NCBI GenBank assembly: GCA_902796595.1
Contig: CADBPM010000080.1
Coordinates: forward strand, 1 to 36,186
Direction: 5' to 3'
DNA: 36,186 nt
Source: an uncultured Lachnospiraceae bacterium
GTDB lineage: Bacteria > Bacillota > Clostridia > Lachnospirales > Lachnospiraceae
Position numbers and translations under genes: made by a program. Under the pieces are notes generated by a model. The model did not search any database, was not told where the DNA came from, and saw nothing but the letters and a program-made list of their open reading frames with translations. Below, one piece after another: positions 16,313 through 23,579 of this stretch (the first letter of the stretch is position 1; each line of letters begins with the position of its first letter).

Positions 16313-16316
16313 CTTT

Positions 16317-17192
16317 TTACCTTCTGATAGAATTTTTTCTATAGTGAAGGGGGCTTTCACCGGTTATCTTTGAAAATCTTGTTGAAAAATTTGATTCATT
16401 TGCAAATCCTACATTCTGTGCAACTTCCCATACAGGCATATCGGTAATATCTAAAAGTTCTTTTGCCTGAGTTATCCTGTAGTTTAAGAGGAAGTTGTAA
16501 GGTGTGGTTCCCATATATTGTCTGAAAAGGCGAAGAAAATAGGATTTACTCATGTTGGCTTCATTCAAAAGCATTTTGAGATCTAATTCCTCTTTATAAT
16601 TAAGTCTTATGTAATCAGCAGCATTTTCTATTATTCTTTTGTGTTCATTTTTTAAATCACTGGAATTTGAAAGAACGGCTCTTACCATTCTGTTTAAGAT
16701 ACGATGTACATACATACCGCAGGAAAAGGCAGACTCTGTGGTTTCCTCAGGGAGCTTTCTTAACAGGTTTTCAAAAATTTCCTTACTTGATAGAGAAAGG
16801 TGAACGGGAGTCAGCTTTCCGTCAGGCATGAGATATGGAGTCATTGCCATAACCCCTGGACCGTCTGTATGTATCCAAAAATGATCCCAAAAGATATTTG
16901 AATTATTGGTCTCGGTAAGAGTTCTGTAGCTTTGCGGTTTTCTGCAATCTATAAGCAGGGCGTCGCCTTTTGTTAAAATGCAGCTTTCTCCTTTCTGTTC
17001 CACAAGTCCCGCTCCATCCAGAGTGAAAAATATGAGGCAGCTTTCCTTGCTGCTTCTGCTTGTGGTAAAGCCGCCATTAGCATAAAAAAGACCTGCTTCG
17101 GTTACAAAGTAAGGCTGCATGAGAGCTGCTCTTGGTGGAGTTGTTCTAAGCCAGATAGAACCTTCTGAAACATCCATTGTATATTTAAGCAT
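16317..17192 (-). CDS. AraC-family regulator, probable activator of the rhamnose operon
   Basis: The 291-residue protein has an N-terminal cupin-like sugar-sensing domain (about 20-150; TKGDALLIDCRKPQSY marks the cupin) and a C-terminal double HTH (about 190-288). The first recognition helix is near MSKSYFLRLFRQYMGTTPY, and the second lies in VAQNVGFANESNFSTRFSKI. It is divergent from rhaB across a 154-bp region and thus probably senses L-rhamnose or a rhamnulose product, like RhaS/RhaR; the ligand is inferred. A TTGATT-17-TTAATT promoter (17237-17209, minus) precedes it and GGAG lies ahead of its ATG. Confidence 0.85.
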   Translation of the reverse strand: MLKYTMDVSEGSIWLRTTPPRAALMQPYFVTEAGLFYANGGFTTSRSSKESCLIFFTLDGAGLVEQKGESCILTKGDALLIDCRKPQSYRTLTETNNSNIFWDHFWIHTDGPGVMAMTPYLMPDGKLTPVHLSLSSKEIFENLLRKLPEETTESAFSCGMYVHRILNRMVRAVLSNSSDLKNEHKRIIENAADYIRLNYKEELDLKMLLNEANMSKSYFLRLFRQYMGTTPYNFLLNYRITQAKELLDITDMPVWEVAQNVGFANESNFSTRFSKITGESPLHYRKNSIRR

Positions 17193-17208
17193 GGTTACAT
17201 TTCTCCAA

Positions 17209-17237
17209 AATTAAGTAGACTTTTGATAAAAAATCAA
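17209..17237 (-). promoter_or_regulatory. Promoter of the AraC-type regulator gene
   Basis: On the minus strand TTGATT (17237-17232) and TTAATT (17214-17209) are 17 bp apart. The match is moderate. Confidence 0.5.
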
Positions 17238-17272
17238 GGACTTTAAAAAAAGCCATAGCTTTCAAACACTGA

Positions 17273-17313
17273 TACAATGATACCATAAGTCAGATAGATA
17301 TAAAAGTATCTGA
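17273..17313 (+). promoter_or_regulatory. rhaB upstream region: -10 candidate and palindrome
   Basis: TACAAT at 17273-17278 has no good -35 partner, which fits an activator-dependent promoter. An inverted repeat TCAGATA (17290-17296) and TATCTGA (17307-17313) with a 10-bp spacer lies just downstream and may be an operator or leader hairpin. Confidence 0.4.
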
Positions 17314-17346
17314 TAGTGGAATAATAAAAATGAAAGGGGCAATGGG

Positions 17347-18798
17347 ATGTCAGCATATCATCTTGCGGTTGACATTGGAGCTTCAAGCGGAAGGCATATC
17401 ATAGGATATGTCGAGTCGGGCAAAATGAAGCTCAATGAGGTTTACAGATTTGAAAATGGTGTCAGTACGAAAAACGGACATCTTTGCTGGGATATAGATG
17501 GTATTTTAAAAAATGTCATAGATGGCATTAAAGAGTGTAAAAATAAAGATCTTGTTCCTGAAACTATAGGAATAGATACATGGGCAGTTGACTTTGTCCT
17601 TCTTGATAAGGATGGAAATGTTATAGGAGATGCTGTTTCATACAGGGATGACAGGACTGACGGCATAAAAGATGAGCTTTATGAAAATGGGATTCTCGCT
17701 TTTGAGGAACTTTATAAAAAAACAGGAATCCAATATCAGAAGTTCAATACAATTTACCAGCTTATGGCATTAAAGAAGGAACATCCGGAATATCTTGAAG
17801 AAGCAGAAGATTTTCTTATGATACCTGATTATCTTGCATATAAACTTACAGGAATGAAGGTAAATGAGTACACAAATGCTTCAACAACGGCACTTGTGGA
17901 TGCAAAAACACGCCAGTGGGATTATGAACTGATAGAAAAAATAGGACTTCCGAAGAAGATATTTAAGGAGATAAAAGAACCCGGAAGCAAGCTTTCTTAT
18001 TTTACAAAGGAAATAGAAGAGAAGGTAGGGTTTTCAGCTAAAGTGGTGCTTCCTGCTACGCATGACACAGGGTCAGCTTATATTGCAGTACCTGCGAGGG
18101 ATGATAAGGCAGTTTTTCTTTCGTCAGGAACATGGTCTCTTATGGGTATTGAAAATAAGGAGCCAGTATTAAGCAATGCATCACGCGATGTGAACCTTAC
18201 AAACGAGGGTGGCTACGATAAGACATACAGGTATTTGAAAAATATAATGGGGCTTTGGATGATCCAGTCTGTAAGAAAGGAAATTGCGAAAAAGACAGGG
18301 TATAAACCGTCTTTTCCGGAGCTTATCAAATCGGCAAAAAAGGCCGAAAACAAGGTAAGTGTTGTTCTTGATGCGGATGATGATAGATTTCTGGCGCCAA
18401 AGTCAATGATAGAAGAAGTAAGAAAAGCGGCAGAAGAAAAGGGGGCTCCTCTTCCTATTACAAAGGAAGAAAATGAAAATCTACCGGATGGTACGGGTGC
18501 CGTTATGGCAGCAATATACTCTGCACTTGCTTTTGATTATAAGAGAACAGTGAGTACGCTTGAAATGCTTACAGGTAAGAGCTTTACTTCTATAAATGTT
18601 GTTGGCGGCGGATCTAAAGATATGTACTTAAATGAAAGGATCGCAAAGGCAACAGGGCTTCCTGTTTTTGCGGGACCGGTTGAGGGAACAGCTTTAGGCA
18701 ATCTTATAGTTCAGTTTATAAATGCCGGCGATTATAAGGATCTTTATGAAGCAAGAAGGGCAATAAAGGAAAGCTTTGAAATCATAACTATACAATGA
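17347..18798 (+). CDS. rhaB: Rhamnulokinase
   Basis: The 483-residue protein is a FGGY-family sugar kinase with RhaB features: VDIGASSGRHIIGYVE at the N-terminus (phosphate-1 loop), IGIDTWAVDFVLLDKDG (about 77-93), SYRDDRTDG, and PATHDTGSAYIAVPA with the catalytic Asp near 240. GGGSKDMYLNERIAKATGLP (about 419-438) forms the adenosine site. It phosphorylates L-rhamnulose to L-rhamnulose 1-phosphate with ATP. AAAGGGG lies 7 nt ahead of the ATG. It is the first gene of rhaB-rhaA-rhaD, divergent from the AraC regulator. The length matches the family (about 480-490 aa). Confidence 0.95.
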   Translation: MSAYHLAVDIGASSGRHIIGYVESGKMKLNEVYRFENGVSTKNGHLCWDIDGILKNVIDGIKECKNKDLVPETIGIDTWAVDFVLLDKDGNVIGDAVSYRDDRTDGIKDELYENGILAFEELYKKTGIQYQKFNTIYQLMALKKEHPEYLEEAEDFLMIPDYLAYKLTGMKVNEYTNASTTALVDAKTRQWDYELIEKIGLPKKIFKEIKEPGSKLSYFTKEIEEKVGFSAKVVLPATHDTGSAYIAVPARDDKAVFLSSGTWSLMGIENKEPVLSNASRDVNLTNEGGYDKTYRYLKNIMGLWMIQSVRKEIAKKTGYKPSFPELIKSAKKAENKVSVVLDADDDRFLAPKSMIEEVRKAAEEKGAPLPITKEENENLPDGTGAVMAAIYSALAFDYKRTVSTLEMLTGKSFTSINVVGGGSKDMYLNERIAKATGLPVFAGPVEGTALGNLIVQFINAGDYKDLYEARRAIKESFEIITIQ

Positions 18799-18834
18799 TG
18801 CATTGGGAAACGTTTTAAGAAAGGAAATGCGAAA

Positions 18835-20082
18835 ATGAGTTACAGCGAAGCAAAAGAGATCTTTAAAAACTATGGGGTAGACACAGAGAAAGCAATTAAA
18901 GCCTTATCAAATAAGGCAATAAGTATCAATTGCTGGCAGGGGGATGACGTGGTCGGATTTGACAATCCTGATGGCGGTGCCGGTGATGGACTTGCAACAA
19001 CAGGAAATTATCATGGCAGAGCAAGAAATTTTGAAGAACTTAAGGCAGATTTCCTTAAGGCAATAGAGCAGATACCGGGAAAGAAGAGGATCAATCTTCA
19101 TGCCTGCTATGCTATTTTTGACGAAGAGCATCCTTGGGTGGACAGGGATAAGCAGACCTATGAGCACTTTAAACCTTGGGTTGATTTTGCAAAGGAACAT
19201 GATCTTGGTATAGATTTCAACCCTACTATCTTTTCACATAAGATGATGGTTGATGGACTTTCACTTTCATCACCTAAGAAGGAAGTAAGAGACTTCTGGA
19301 TCCGTCATGCGATCGCATCAAGAAGAATTGCTGAAAGAATCGGTGAGGAGCTTGATGATCTTGTACTTAATAATGTCTGGATACCTGACGGCTTTAAGGA
19401 CATTCCATCAGACAGACTTACTCCAAGACTTCGTCTTAAGGATTCTCTTGATCAGATATTTGCAGAAAAGTGTCCGCACGTTATTGATACAGTTGAGTCG
19501 AAATTCTTTGCGATTGGAGTTGAAAGCTATACGACAGGTTCAAATGAATTTTACATGAGTTATGCGGCTACACATCCGGGAGTATATAACCTTCTTGACA
19601 TGGGACACTACCATCCAAGTGAATATGTAAGTGACAAGATTCCGGCATTACTGCCATTCTTTGACAAGATACCGCTTCATGTTACAAGACCGGTCAACTG
19701 GGATTCGGACCATGTAGTTCTTCTTCAGGACGAACTTATTGAAGTGATGAAGGAAGTTGTCAGAAATGATGCGCTTGATAAGGTTATCTTAGGCTTAGAT
19801 TTTTTTGATGCTTCAATAAACAGAGTCGCTGCATGGTGCATTGGCACAAGAGCTACCCAAAAGGCACTTCTTATCGCGCTCCTTCAGCCGAATGAAGAAC
19901 TTAAGAAGGCACAGGATGACGGAGATTATACAAAGCGTCTCATGCTTTCAGAAGAAATGAAGAGCCTGCCATGGAGTGATGTCTGGAATGAGTACTGCAA
20001 GAGACAGGGCGTTCCTGCCGACAAGAGCTGGTACAACGAGATAAAGAGGTATGAAGAAGAAGTGCTCGCAAAGAGAGTATAA
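18835..20082 (+). CDS. rhaA: L-rhamnose isomerase
   Basis: The 415-residue protein matches RhaA in length (E. coli about 419) and motifs: ISINCWQGDDVVGFDNPDGG near residues 28-47 and INLHACYA (about 87-94). FNPTIFSHKM and a metal site with Glu and Asp ligands around VESYTTGSNEFYMSY, LDMGHYHPSE and RPVNWDSDHVV follow. It interconverts L-rhamnose and L-rhamnulose using divalent metal. It lies 36 bp after rhaB and 16 bp before rhaD in one operon, so sugar isomerisation, phosphorylation and cleavage are encoded together. No transporter or mutarotase gene is adjacent. Confidence 0.96.
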   Translation: MSYSEAKEIFKNYGVDTEKAIKALSNKAISINCWQGDDVVGFDNPDGGAGDGLATTGNYHGRARNFEELKADFLKAIEQIPGKKRINLHACYAIFDEEHPWVDRDKQTYEHFKPWVDFAKEHDLGIDFNPTIFSHKMMVDGLSLSSPKKEVRDFWIRHAIASRRIAERIGEELDDLVLNNVWIPDGFKDIPSDRLTPRLRLKDSLDQIFAEKCPHVIDTVESKFFAIGVESYTTGSNEFYMSYAATHPGVYNLLDMGHYHPSEYVSDKIPALLPFFDKIPLHVTRPVNWDSDHVVLLQDELIEVMKEVVRNDALDKVILGLDFFDASINRVAAWCIGTRATQKALLIALLQPNEELKKAQDDGDYTKRLMLSEEMKSLPWSDVWNEYCKRQGVPADKSWYNEIKRYEEEVLAKRV

Positions 20083-20098
20083 ATAAAAGGAGATTGAA

Positions 20099-20914
20099 AT
20101 GTACAATATTCTTGAAGCACCATTTATGAAAGAAATGATAGACACTGTAAGCAACATGTATGCTCATGGCTGGGATGAGAGAAATGGCGGAAATGTTTCT
20201 CTTCTTCTTACAGAGGAGCAGGTAAGGGATTATAGAGACATAAATTCAGTCATAAGAACTATAGATATTCCTTTTGATGCCTATGCGCTTATCGGTAAAT
20301 ATTTCCTTGTTACAGGAACAGGCAAGTATTTTAAAAATGTAAAGAGCAACCCTGCCGGCAACATGGGACTTTTCAGGATAGGTAAAGATGGAAAGAGTGC
20401 AGAGCTTCTCTGGGGATATGATGATGGAGGAAGATTTACCTCAGAACTTCCGGCACATCTTATGAGCCATATTGCCCGTCTATCTGTTGACCCTGATAAC
20501 AGAGTTGTAATGCACTGTCATCCTACCAACCTTCTTGCAATGACATATATTCATGATCTTGATGAAAAGAAGTTCACACATACATTATGGGAATTTTCAA
20601 CAGAGTGTATAGTTGTATTTCCTGATGGGGTAAATGTGCTTCCATGGATGCTCTGCGGCACAAATGAGATCGGTGAGGCTACAGCAGAAAAAATGAAGAC
20701 AGCAAGACTTGTTGTCTGGGCAGCGCATGGTATTTATGGAGCAGGAAAAGATCTTGATGAGACATTTGGTCTTATTGAAACAGCTGAAAAGGCTGCAGAA
20801 GTTTATATGAAGTGTGCAGCTCTTCCAAAGATCAATACAATAAAGGATACTGAGCTTAAGGAACTGGCTGACTTCTTTAAAGTAACGCCAAGAGAGGGCT
20901 TCTTAAATCTTTGA
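20099..20914 (+). CDS. rhaD: Rhamnulose-1-phosphate aldolase
   Basis: The 271-residue class II aldolase has the RhaD pattern: WDERNGGNVSLLL (about 22-34), TGTGKYFKNV (about 73-82), SELPAHLMSHIA with the catalytic-region Glu, VMHCHPTNLLAMTYI with two Zn-ligand histidines (about 139-153), and VWAAHGIYGAGKDLDE with the third histidine. It splits L-rhamnulose 1-phosphate into dihydroxyacetone phosphate and L-lactaldehyde. AAAGGAG precedes the ATG. It is the last gene of the rha operon and is followed 25 bp later by a strong terminator. The lactaldehyde-handling enzyme is not in this window. Confidence 0.95.
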   Translation: MYNILEAPFMKEMIDTVSNMYAHGWDERNGGNVSLLLTEEQVRDYRDINSVIRTIDIPFDAYALIGKYFLVTGTGKYFKNVKSNPAGNMGLFRIGKDGKSAELLWGYDDGGRFTSELPAHLMSHIARLSVDPDNRVVMHCHPTNLLAMTYIHDLDEKKFTHTLWEFSTECIVVFPDGVNVLPWMLCGTNEIGEATAEKMKTARLVVWAAHGIYGAGKDLDETFGLIETAEKAAEVYMKCAALPKINTIKDTELKELADFFKVTPREGFLNL

Positions 20915-20938
20915 TTTCAAAGAAAAATATCTATAGTA

Positions 20939-20971
20939 AAAAACAGCAGGTATTATGCCTGCTGTTTTTTT
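20939..20971. terminator. Bidirectional terminator shared by rhaD and the 43-aa gene
   Basis: CAGCAGG and CCTGCTG pair around TATTATG, with A and T runs on the two sides. The stop codon of the minus-strand 43-aa gene lies inside the loop. Confidence 0.9.
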
Positions 20972-21084
20972 ATGAGTAATTTCTTGGCTTCATTTTTAAT
21001 TGATGTGATAAGGAACAGAACTGCAGCTGATGTAGATGCGATTATAAGGATATCAATAAAAATATATAGTATATGTTCAGTCAT
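20953..21084 (-). CDS. 43-residue single-pass membrane protein under a DtxR-like operator
   Basis: An ATG at 21084 on the minus strand follows AAAAAAGGAG with 6-nt spacing. The frame encodes MTEHILYIFIDILIIAST, then SAAVLFLITSIKNEAKKLL and a basic tail ending KKQQA. Residues 4-29 form one transmembrane helix and the C-terminus is positively charged, so probably cytoplasmic. The gene has a consensus promoter overlapped by two GTTAG-N6-CTAAC-type operators and ends inside a terminator hairpin, so it looks like a genuine autonomous gene despite its size. No cysteines are present, unlike the FeoB-associated Cys-rich small proteins. Metal-stress or transport-accessory function is inferred only from the operator. 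Confidence 0.7.
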   Translation of the reverse strand: MTEHILYIFIDILIIASTSAAVLFLITSIKNEAKKLLIKKQQA

Positions 21085-21102
21085 AGCTAACTCCTTTTTT
21101 GA

Positions 21103-21159
21103 GTTGGAATAATCTAACCTCTCTAAAGTTAGTCTAATCTAACCAAACATATATGTCAA
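21103..21159 (-). promoter_or_regulatory. Promoter with two DtxR-like operators (43-aa gene)
   Basis: On the minus strand TTGACA (21159-21154) and TAGACT (21136-21131) are 17 bp apart. GTTAG-N6-CTAAC at 21128-21143 covers the -10 box. A second, imperfect copy (GTTGG-N6-CTAAC on the plus strand) lies at 21103-21118. The pattern resembles TTAGGTTAGNCTAACCTAA sites of DtxR/IdeR repressors. Confidence 0.65.
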
Positions 21160-21162
21160 GCA

Positions 21163-22083
21163 TTATTTTGTATTTTTAGAAATAAAGCTTATAACAGCTT
21201 TTACAGCCTGAGATTGTTGTTCTTTAGCTGATATAGTTGCTGTGCCGTCTTTTTTCTGAATACCGTAGTTGCCGAACTGAGCGTGATTTCCGCCTTCAAT
21301 TACAATGGTATCAGTGTTTTTTGACAGTTTGCCTGAGTTTTCTTTTATTTTTGCAGGATTCATGTCATTTGTTCCGTATATTGAAAGCATAGGAAAGGAG
21401 GAATCGGAAAAATCCTTAAAAGGGTAGGATGCAAAGAAGATTTCTCCTTTATATGGGTTGCCTGCAGTTTCAGTTATTTTTGATACATGGGCAGATGCAA
21501 CAACCCCACCAAGCGAATGACCTGAGATAAACCAATTTTTATAGTCCAAAGATTTCCTTATATCATTTGCAGCGCTTCCATTAAAAATGGCAAAGTGAAA
21601 AGGCATATCTACAAGGACACAGTCTACACCGTTTTCAGCAATGGAGAGCATTAGAGGAGCATAGGCACCGGTTTCGACAGCTGCACCGGGATAGAAGATA
21701 AGTGCATTTTCTGTGCCGGGACCATCAAAGAGATACCCTTTACTGATATGTGATACATTTACTTTATCATTTCCATTCATTGCATTTAGAGCAGCTGCAT
21801 CCGCTTTATATGAGGTATTGAGGAATACTGCAATTCCACCGCTTACAAGTAAATGTATGGCAAGAAGGAGTGGGATGGTAATTGTAAATTTCTTTTTATG
21901 TGTTTTATGATGGAAAAAATGCATACCAAGGAGGGCGCCAAGGGAACCAAACGGAACAGCCACAAGAATAAGAAGGCTTTCTTTTATACGCCATTCTTTT
22001 TTTACAGCACGATGCTTATCTATTCCATATAAGCCAAAGGAAAGAAGGTTGATCAAGATCAGGTAAATAAGTATAAATGTCAT
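21163..22083 (-). CDS. DUF1294 membrane domain fused to an alpha/beta hydrolase
   Basis: The start at 22083 has GAGG 7-8 nt upstream; an in-frame ATG at 22095 does not. The product is 306 residues. Residues 1-80 form a DUF1294 domain with YGIDKHRAVKKEWRIKES and a glycine-rich GSLGALLGMHFFHHKT motif between hydrophobic segments, and a further TM follows (about 75-95). The remainder is an extracytoplasmic alpha/beta hydrolase with nucleophile motif GHSLGG, an acid in YGTNDMNP and GGNHAQFG as the histidine, a complete catalytic triad pattern. It may cleave an ester or amide near the outer membrane face; the substrate is unknown. The gene is monocistronic, with a palindrome in its promoter. Confidence 0.8.
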   Translation of the reverse strand: MTFILIYLILINLLSFGLYGIDKHRAVKKEWRIKESLLILVAVPFGSLGALLGMHFFHHKTHKKKFTITIPLLLAIHLLVSGGIAVFLNTSYKADAAALNAMNGNDKVNVSHISKGYLFDGPGTENALIFYPGAAVETGAYAPLMLSIAENGVDCVLVDMPFHFAIFNGSAANDIRKSLDYKNWFISGHSLGGVVASAHVSKITETAGNPYKGEIFFASYPFKDFSDSSFPMLSIYGTNDMNPAKIKENSGKLSKNTDTIVIEGGNHAQFGNYGIQKKDGTATISAKEQQSQAVKAVISFISKNTK

Positions 22084-22121
22084 AAATAACCTCATGTCAG
22101 TCAGATTTTCTGATCAGAACC

Positions 22122-22150
22122 ATAATCAGAATGAACGTGTTCATAAACAA
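22122..22150 (-). promoter_or_regulatory. Promoter of the DUF1294-hydrolase gene with a spacer palindrome
   Basis: On the minus strand TTGTTT (22150-22145) and GATTAT (22127-22122) are 17 bp apart. The 14-bp palindrome ATGAACGTGTTCAT at 22131-22144 fills the spacer, an operator position. Another palindrome, TCAGATTTTCTGA, lies at 22101-22113. Confidence 0.5.
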
Positions 22151-22163
22151 GGAGATTGTAACA

Positions 22164-22208
22164 TAAAAAACACCGATAATCCATACAAGAATATAAAGAT
22201 TACCGGTG
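22164..22208 (-). terminator. Terminator of the DUF2325 gene
   Basis: On the minus strand CACCGGTAATC pairs with GATTATCGGTG (one G-U) across a 16-nt loop and is followed by six U. Confidence 0.85.
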
Positions 22209-22232
22209 CTTTTTATAAAAAATGAGGGAAGA

Positions 22233-22511
22233 TCAAACAGCTGCGTCAAGAATTTCATTTAATGCATTTCCGCTTGAAGTATGGCAACGAACGATATTTG
22301 TGCCATATTTTTCAGCCTCGGCAACAGCAGCCTTGACCATTTTGTGTGAAACAGTATTTGTAAAAAGAATAAGCAGATCCGGTGAGCCTATGTGAGCTCC
22401 AAGATTAGCAGGCATCTGAGTAAAAACTTTAGCCTTACATTTATGTTCTTTGCAGATCTGTTTATATTTGTAGACCATTCTGTCATGGCCCCCTACGATA
22501 ACAACGCTCAT
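22233..22511 (-). CDS. DUF2325 protein under a DtxR-like operator
   Basis: The 92-residue protein matches the DUF2325 pattern: SVVIVGGHDRMVYKYKQICK at the N-terminus, a central DLLILFTNTVSHKMVKAA segment, and a C-terminal VRCHTSSGNAL motif with a Cys and His that might bind a ligand or metal. It is predicted to be a small Rossmann-like cytoplasmic protein. In Firmicutes, DUF2325 genes often neighbour ferrous-iron (Feo) transport genes, which agrees with the metal-repressor-like sites in its promoter, though no feo gene is present here. AAAAGGAGAG precedes the ATG. Its biochemical role is unknown. Confidence 0.8.
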   Translation of the reverse strand: MSVVIVGGHDRMVYKYKQICKEHKCKAKVFTQMPANLGAHIGSPDLLILFTNTVSHKMVKAAVAEAEKYGTNIVRCHTSSGNALNEILDAAV

Positions 22512-22527
22512 ATATCTCTCCTTTTAG

Positions 22528-22579
22528 GTTAGCTTTATCTAACTAAAGTTATATTACACTAACTTAGAACATTTGTCAA
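22528..22579 (-). promoter_or_regulatory. Promoter with two DtxR-like operators (DUF2325 gene)
   Basis: On the minus strand TTGACA (22579-22574) and TAATAT (22556-22551) are 17 bp apart. GTTAG-N6-CTAAC lies at 22528-22543 (extended arms TTAG/CTAACCTAA on the minus strand), and GTTAT-N6-CTAAC at 22548-22563 covers the -10 box. The arrangement repeats that at 21103-21159. Confidence 0.7.
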
Positions 22580-22599
22580 CAAAAAAAGCTATATAAGTG

Positions 22600-22657
22600 T
22601 GGTCATATCATTTTTTTGCAATCTGGTCATATTAAAATATGAAAATAATGATATACT
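22600..22657 (+). promoter_or_regulatory. Pyridoxal kinase promoter with direct repeats
   Basis: TGGTCATAT occurs at 22600-22608 and 22624-22632, 24 bp apart. TATACT at 22652-22657 is a good -10, but its -35 position (ATATTA) is poor and overlaps the second repeat, as in activator-dependent promoters. CATATTAAAATATG is also a palindrome. Confidence 0.45.
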
Positions 22658-22687
22658 GATAGCATCAATTTTATATGGGAGGCGACA

Positions 22688-23527
22688 ATGAAGAGGGTAT
22701 TATCAATCCAGGATATATCGTGTTTCGGAAAATGTTCACAGACTGTTGCGTTGCCTGTGATTTCAGCTATGGGGGTAGAGACAGTCATGCTGCCGACTGC
22801 TCTTCTTTCAACACATACTAAATTTAAGAATTTTACTTTTAAGGATCTTACAGAGGAACTTATACCGATCACAGAGCACTGGAAAAAAGAGGAGATTAAG
22901 TTTGATGCCATATATACAGGGTATCTTGGTAGTCGGGAAGAAATAGAAATTGCCCGTAGGATATTTGACGAATTTGCCACGAAGGAAACACTTATATTTA
23001 TTGATCCTGTAATGGGTGACAATGGAGTCCTATATACAGGGTTTGATGAGGAGTATGCCAGGTTAAACAGAGACCTTTGCACTAAAGGAACGATTATCGT
23101 GCCTAATATAACTGAGGCATGTTTTATGACCGGCGTTCCTTACAAAGAGGAATATGATGAAAAATATATAAAGGAATTGTTGGCAGGTCTTTCAGAATTT
23201 TGTACAGGTATAGCTGTATTGACCGGAGTATCTTTATCAGAGGGAAATACCGGTATTTATGGGTATGATATAAAGAATGACAGATATTTCAACTATCAGA
23301 ATGACAAGGTAAATGCTTCATACCATGGTACAGGGGATCTGTTTTCTTCTGTAACGGTCGGAGCTCTTATGAACGGGCTTAGTGTGGAGGATGCCTTTAA
23401 GCTTGCTGCAGATCATACAGCTCTTACGATAAGAGAGACCTTGAAGGATATAGACTCTCCATGGTACGGAGTTGATTTTGAGGCGACATTTGGAAAATTA
23501 ATACAGGCGCTTGAAAATGCAAGATAA
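22688..23527 (+). CDS. Pyridoxal/pyridoxamine kinase (PdxY/PdxK type)
   Basis: The 279-residue protein is a ribokinase-fold vitamin B6 kinase: VLSIQDISCFGKCSQTVALP near the N-terminus (substrate binding), DAIYTGYLGS (about 76-85), FIDPVMGDNGVLYTGFDEEY (about 104-123), PNITEACFMTG (about 141-151), and YHGTGDLFSSVTVGAL (about 215-230), whose GTGD carries the anion hole and catalytic Asp. It phosphorylates pyridoxal or pyridoxamine with ATP to the cofactor form. GGGAGG lies 5 nt ahead of the ATG. It stands alone between divergent DUF2325 and a convergent chemoreceptor gene. Confidence 0.9.
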   Translation: MKRVLSIQDISCFGKCSQTVALPVISAMGVETVMLPTALLSTHTKFKNFTFKDLTEELIPITEHWKKEEIKFDAIYTGYLGSREEIEIARRIFDEFATKETLIFIDPVMGDNGVLYTGFDEEYARLNRDLCTKGTIIVPNITEACFMTGVPYKEEYDEKYIKELLAGLSEFCTGIAVLTGVSLSEGNTGIYGYDIKNDRYFNYQNDKVNASYHGTGDLFSSVTVGALMNGLSVEDAFKLAADHTALTIRETLKDIDSPWYGVDFEATFGKLIQALENAR

Positions 23528-23564
23528 AAAAAGAAGGACACAGTTTTTTCTGTGTCCTTTTTGC
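23527..23564. terminator. Bidirectional terminator after the pyridoxal kinase gene
   Basis: AAGGACACAG (23534-23543) pairs perfectly with CTGTGTCCTT (23550-23559) around six T, with A and T runs on the flanks. The opposing chemoreceptor gene ends at 23580. Confidence 0.9.
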
Positions 23565-23579
23565 AATAATGAACAGAGG

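Noticed and set aside
22131..22144. LexA (SOS) box
   Set aside because: ATGAACGTGTTCAT has only two bases between GAAC and GTTC, while the Gram-positive LexA site needs four.
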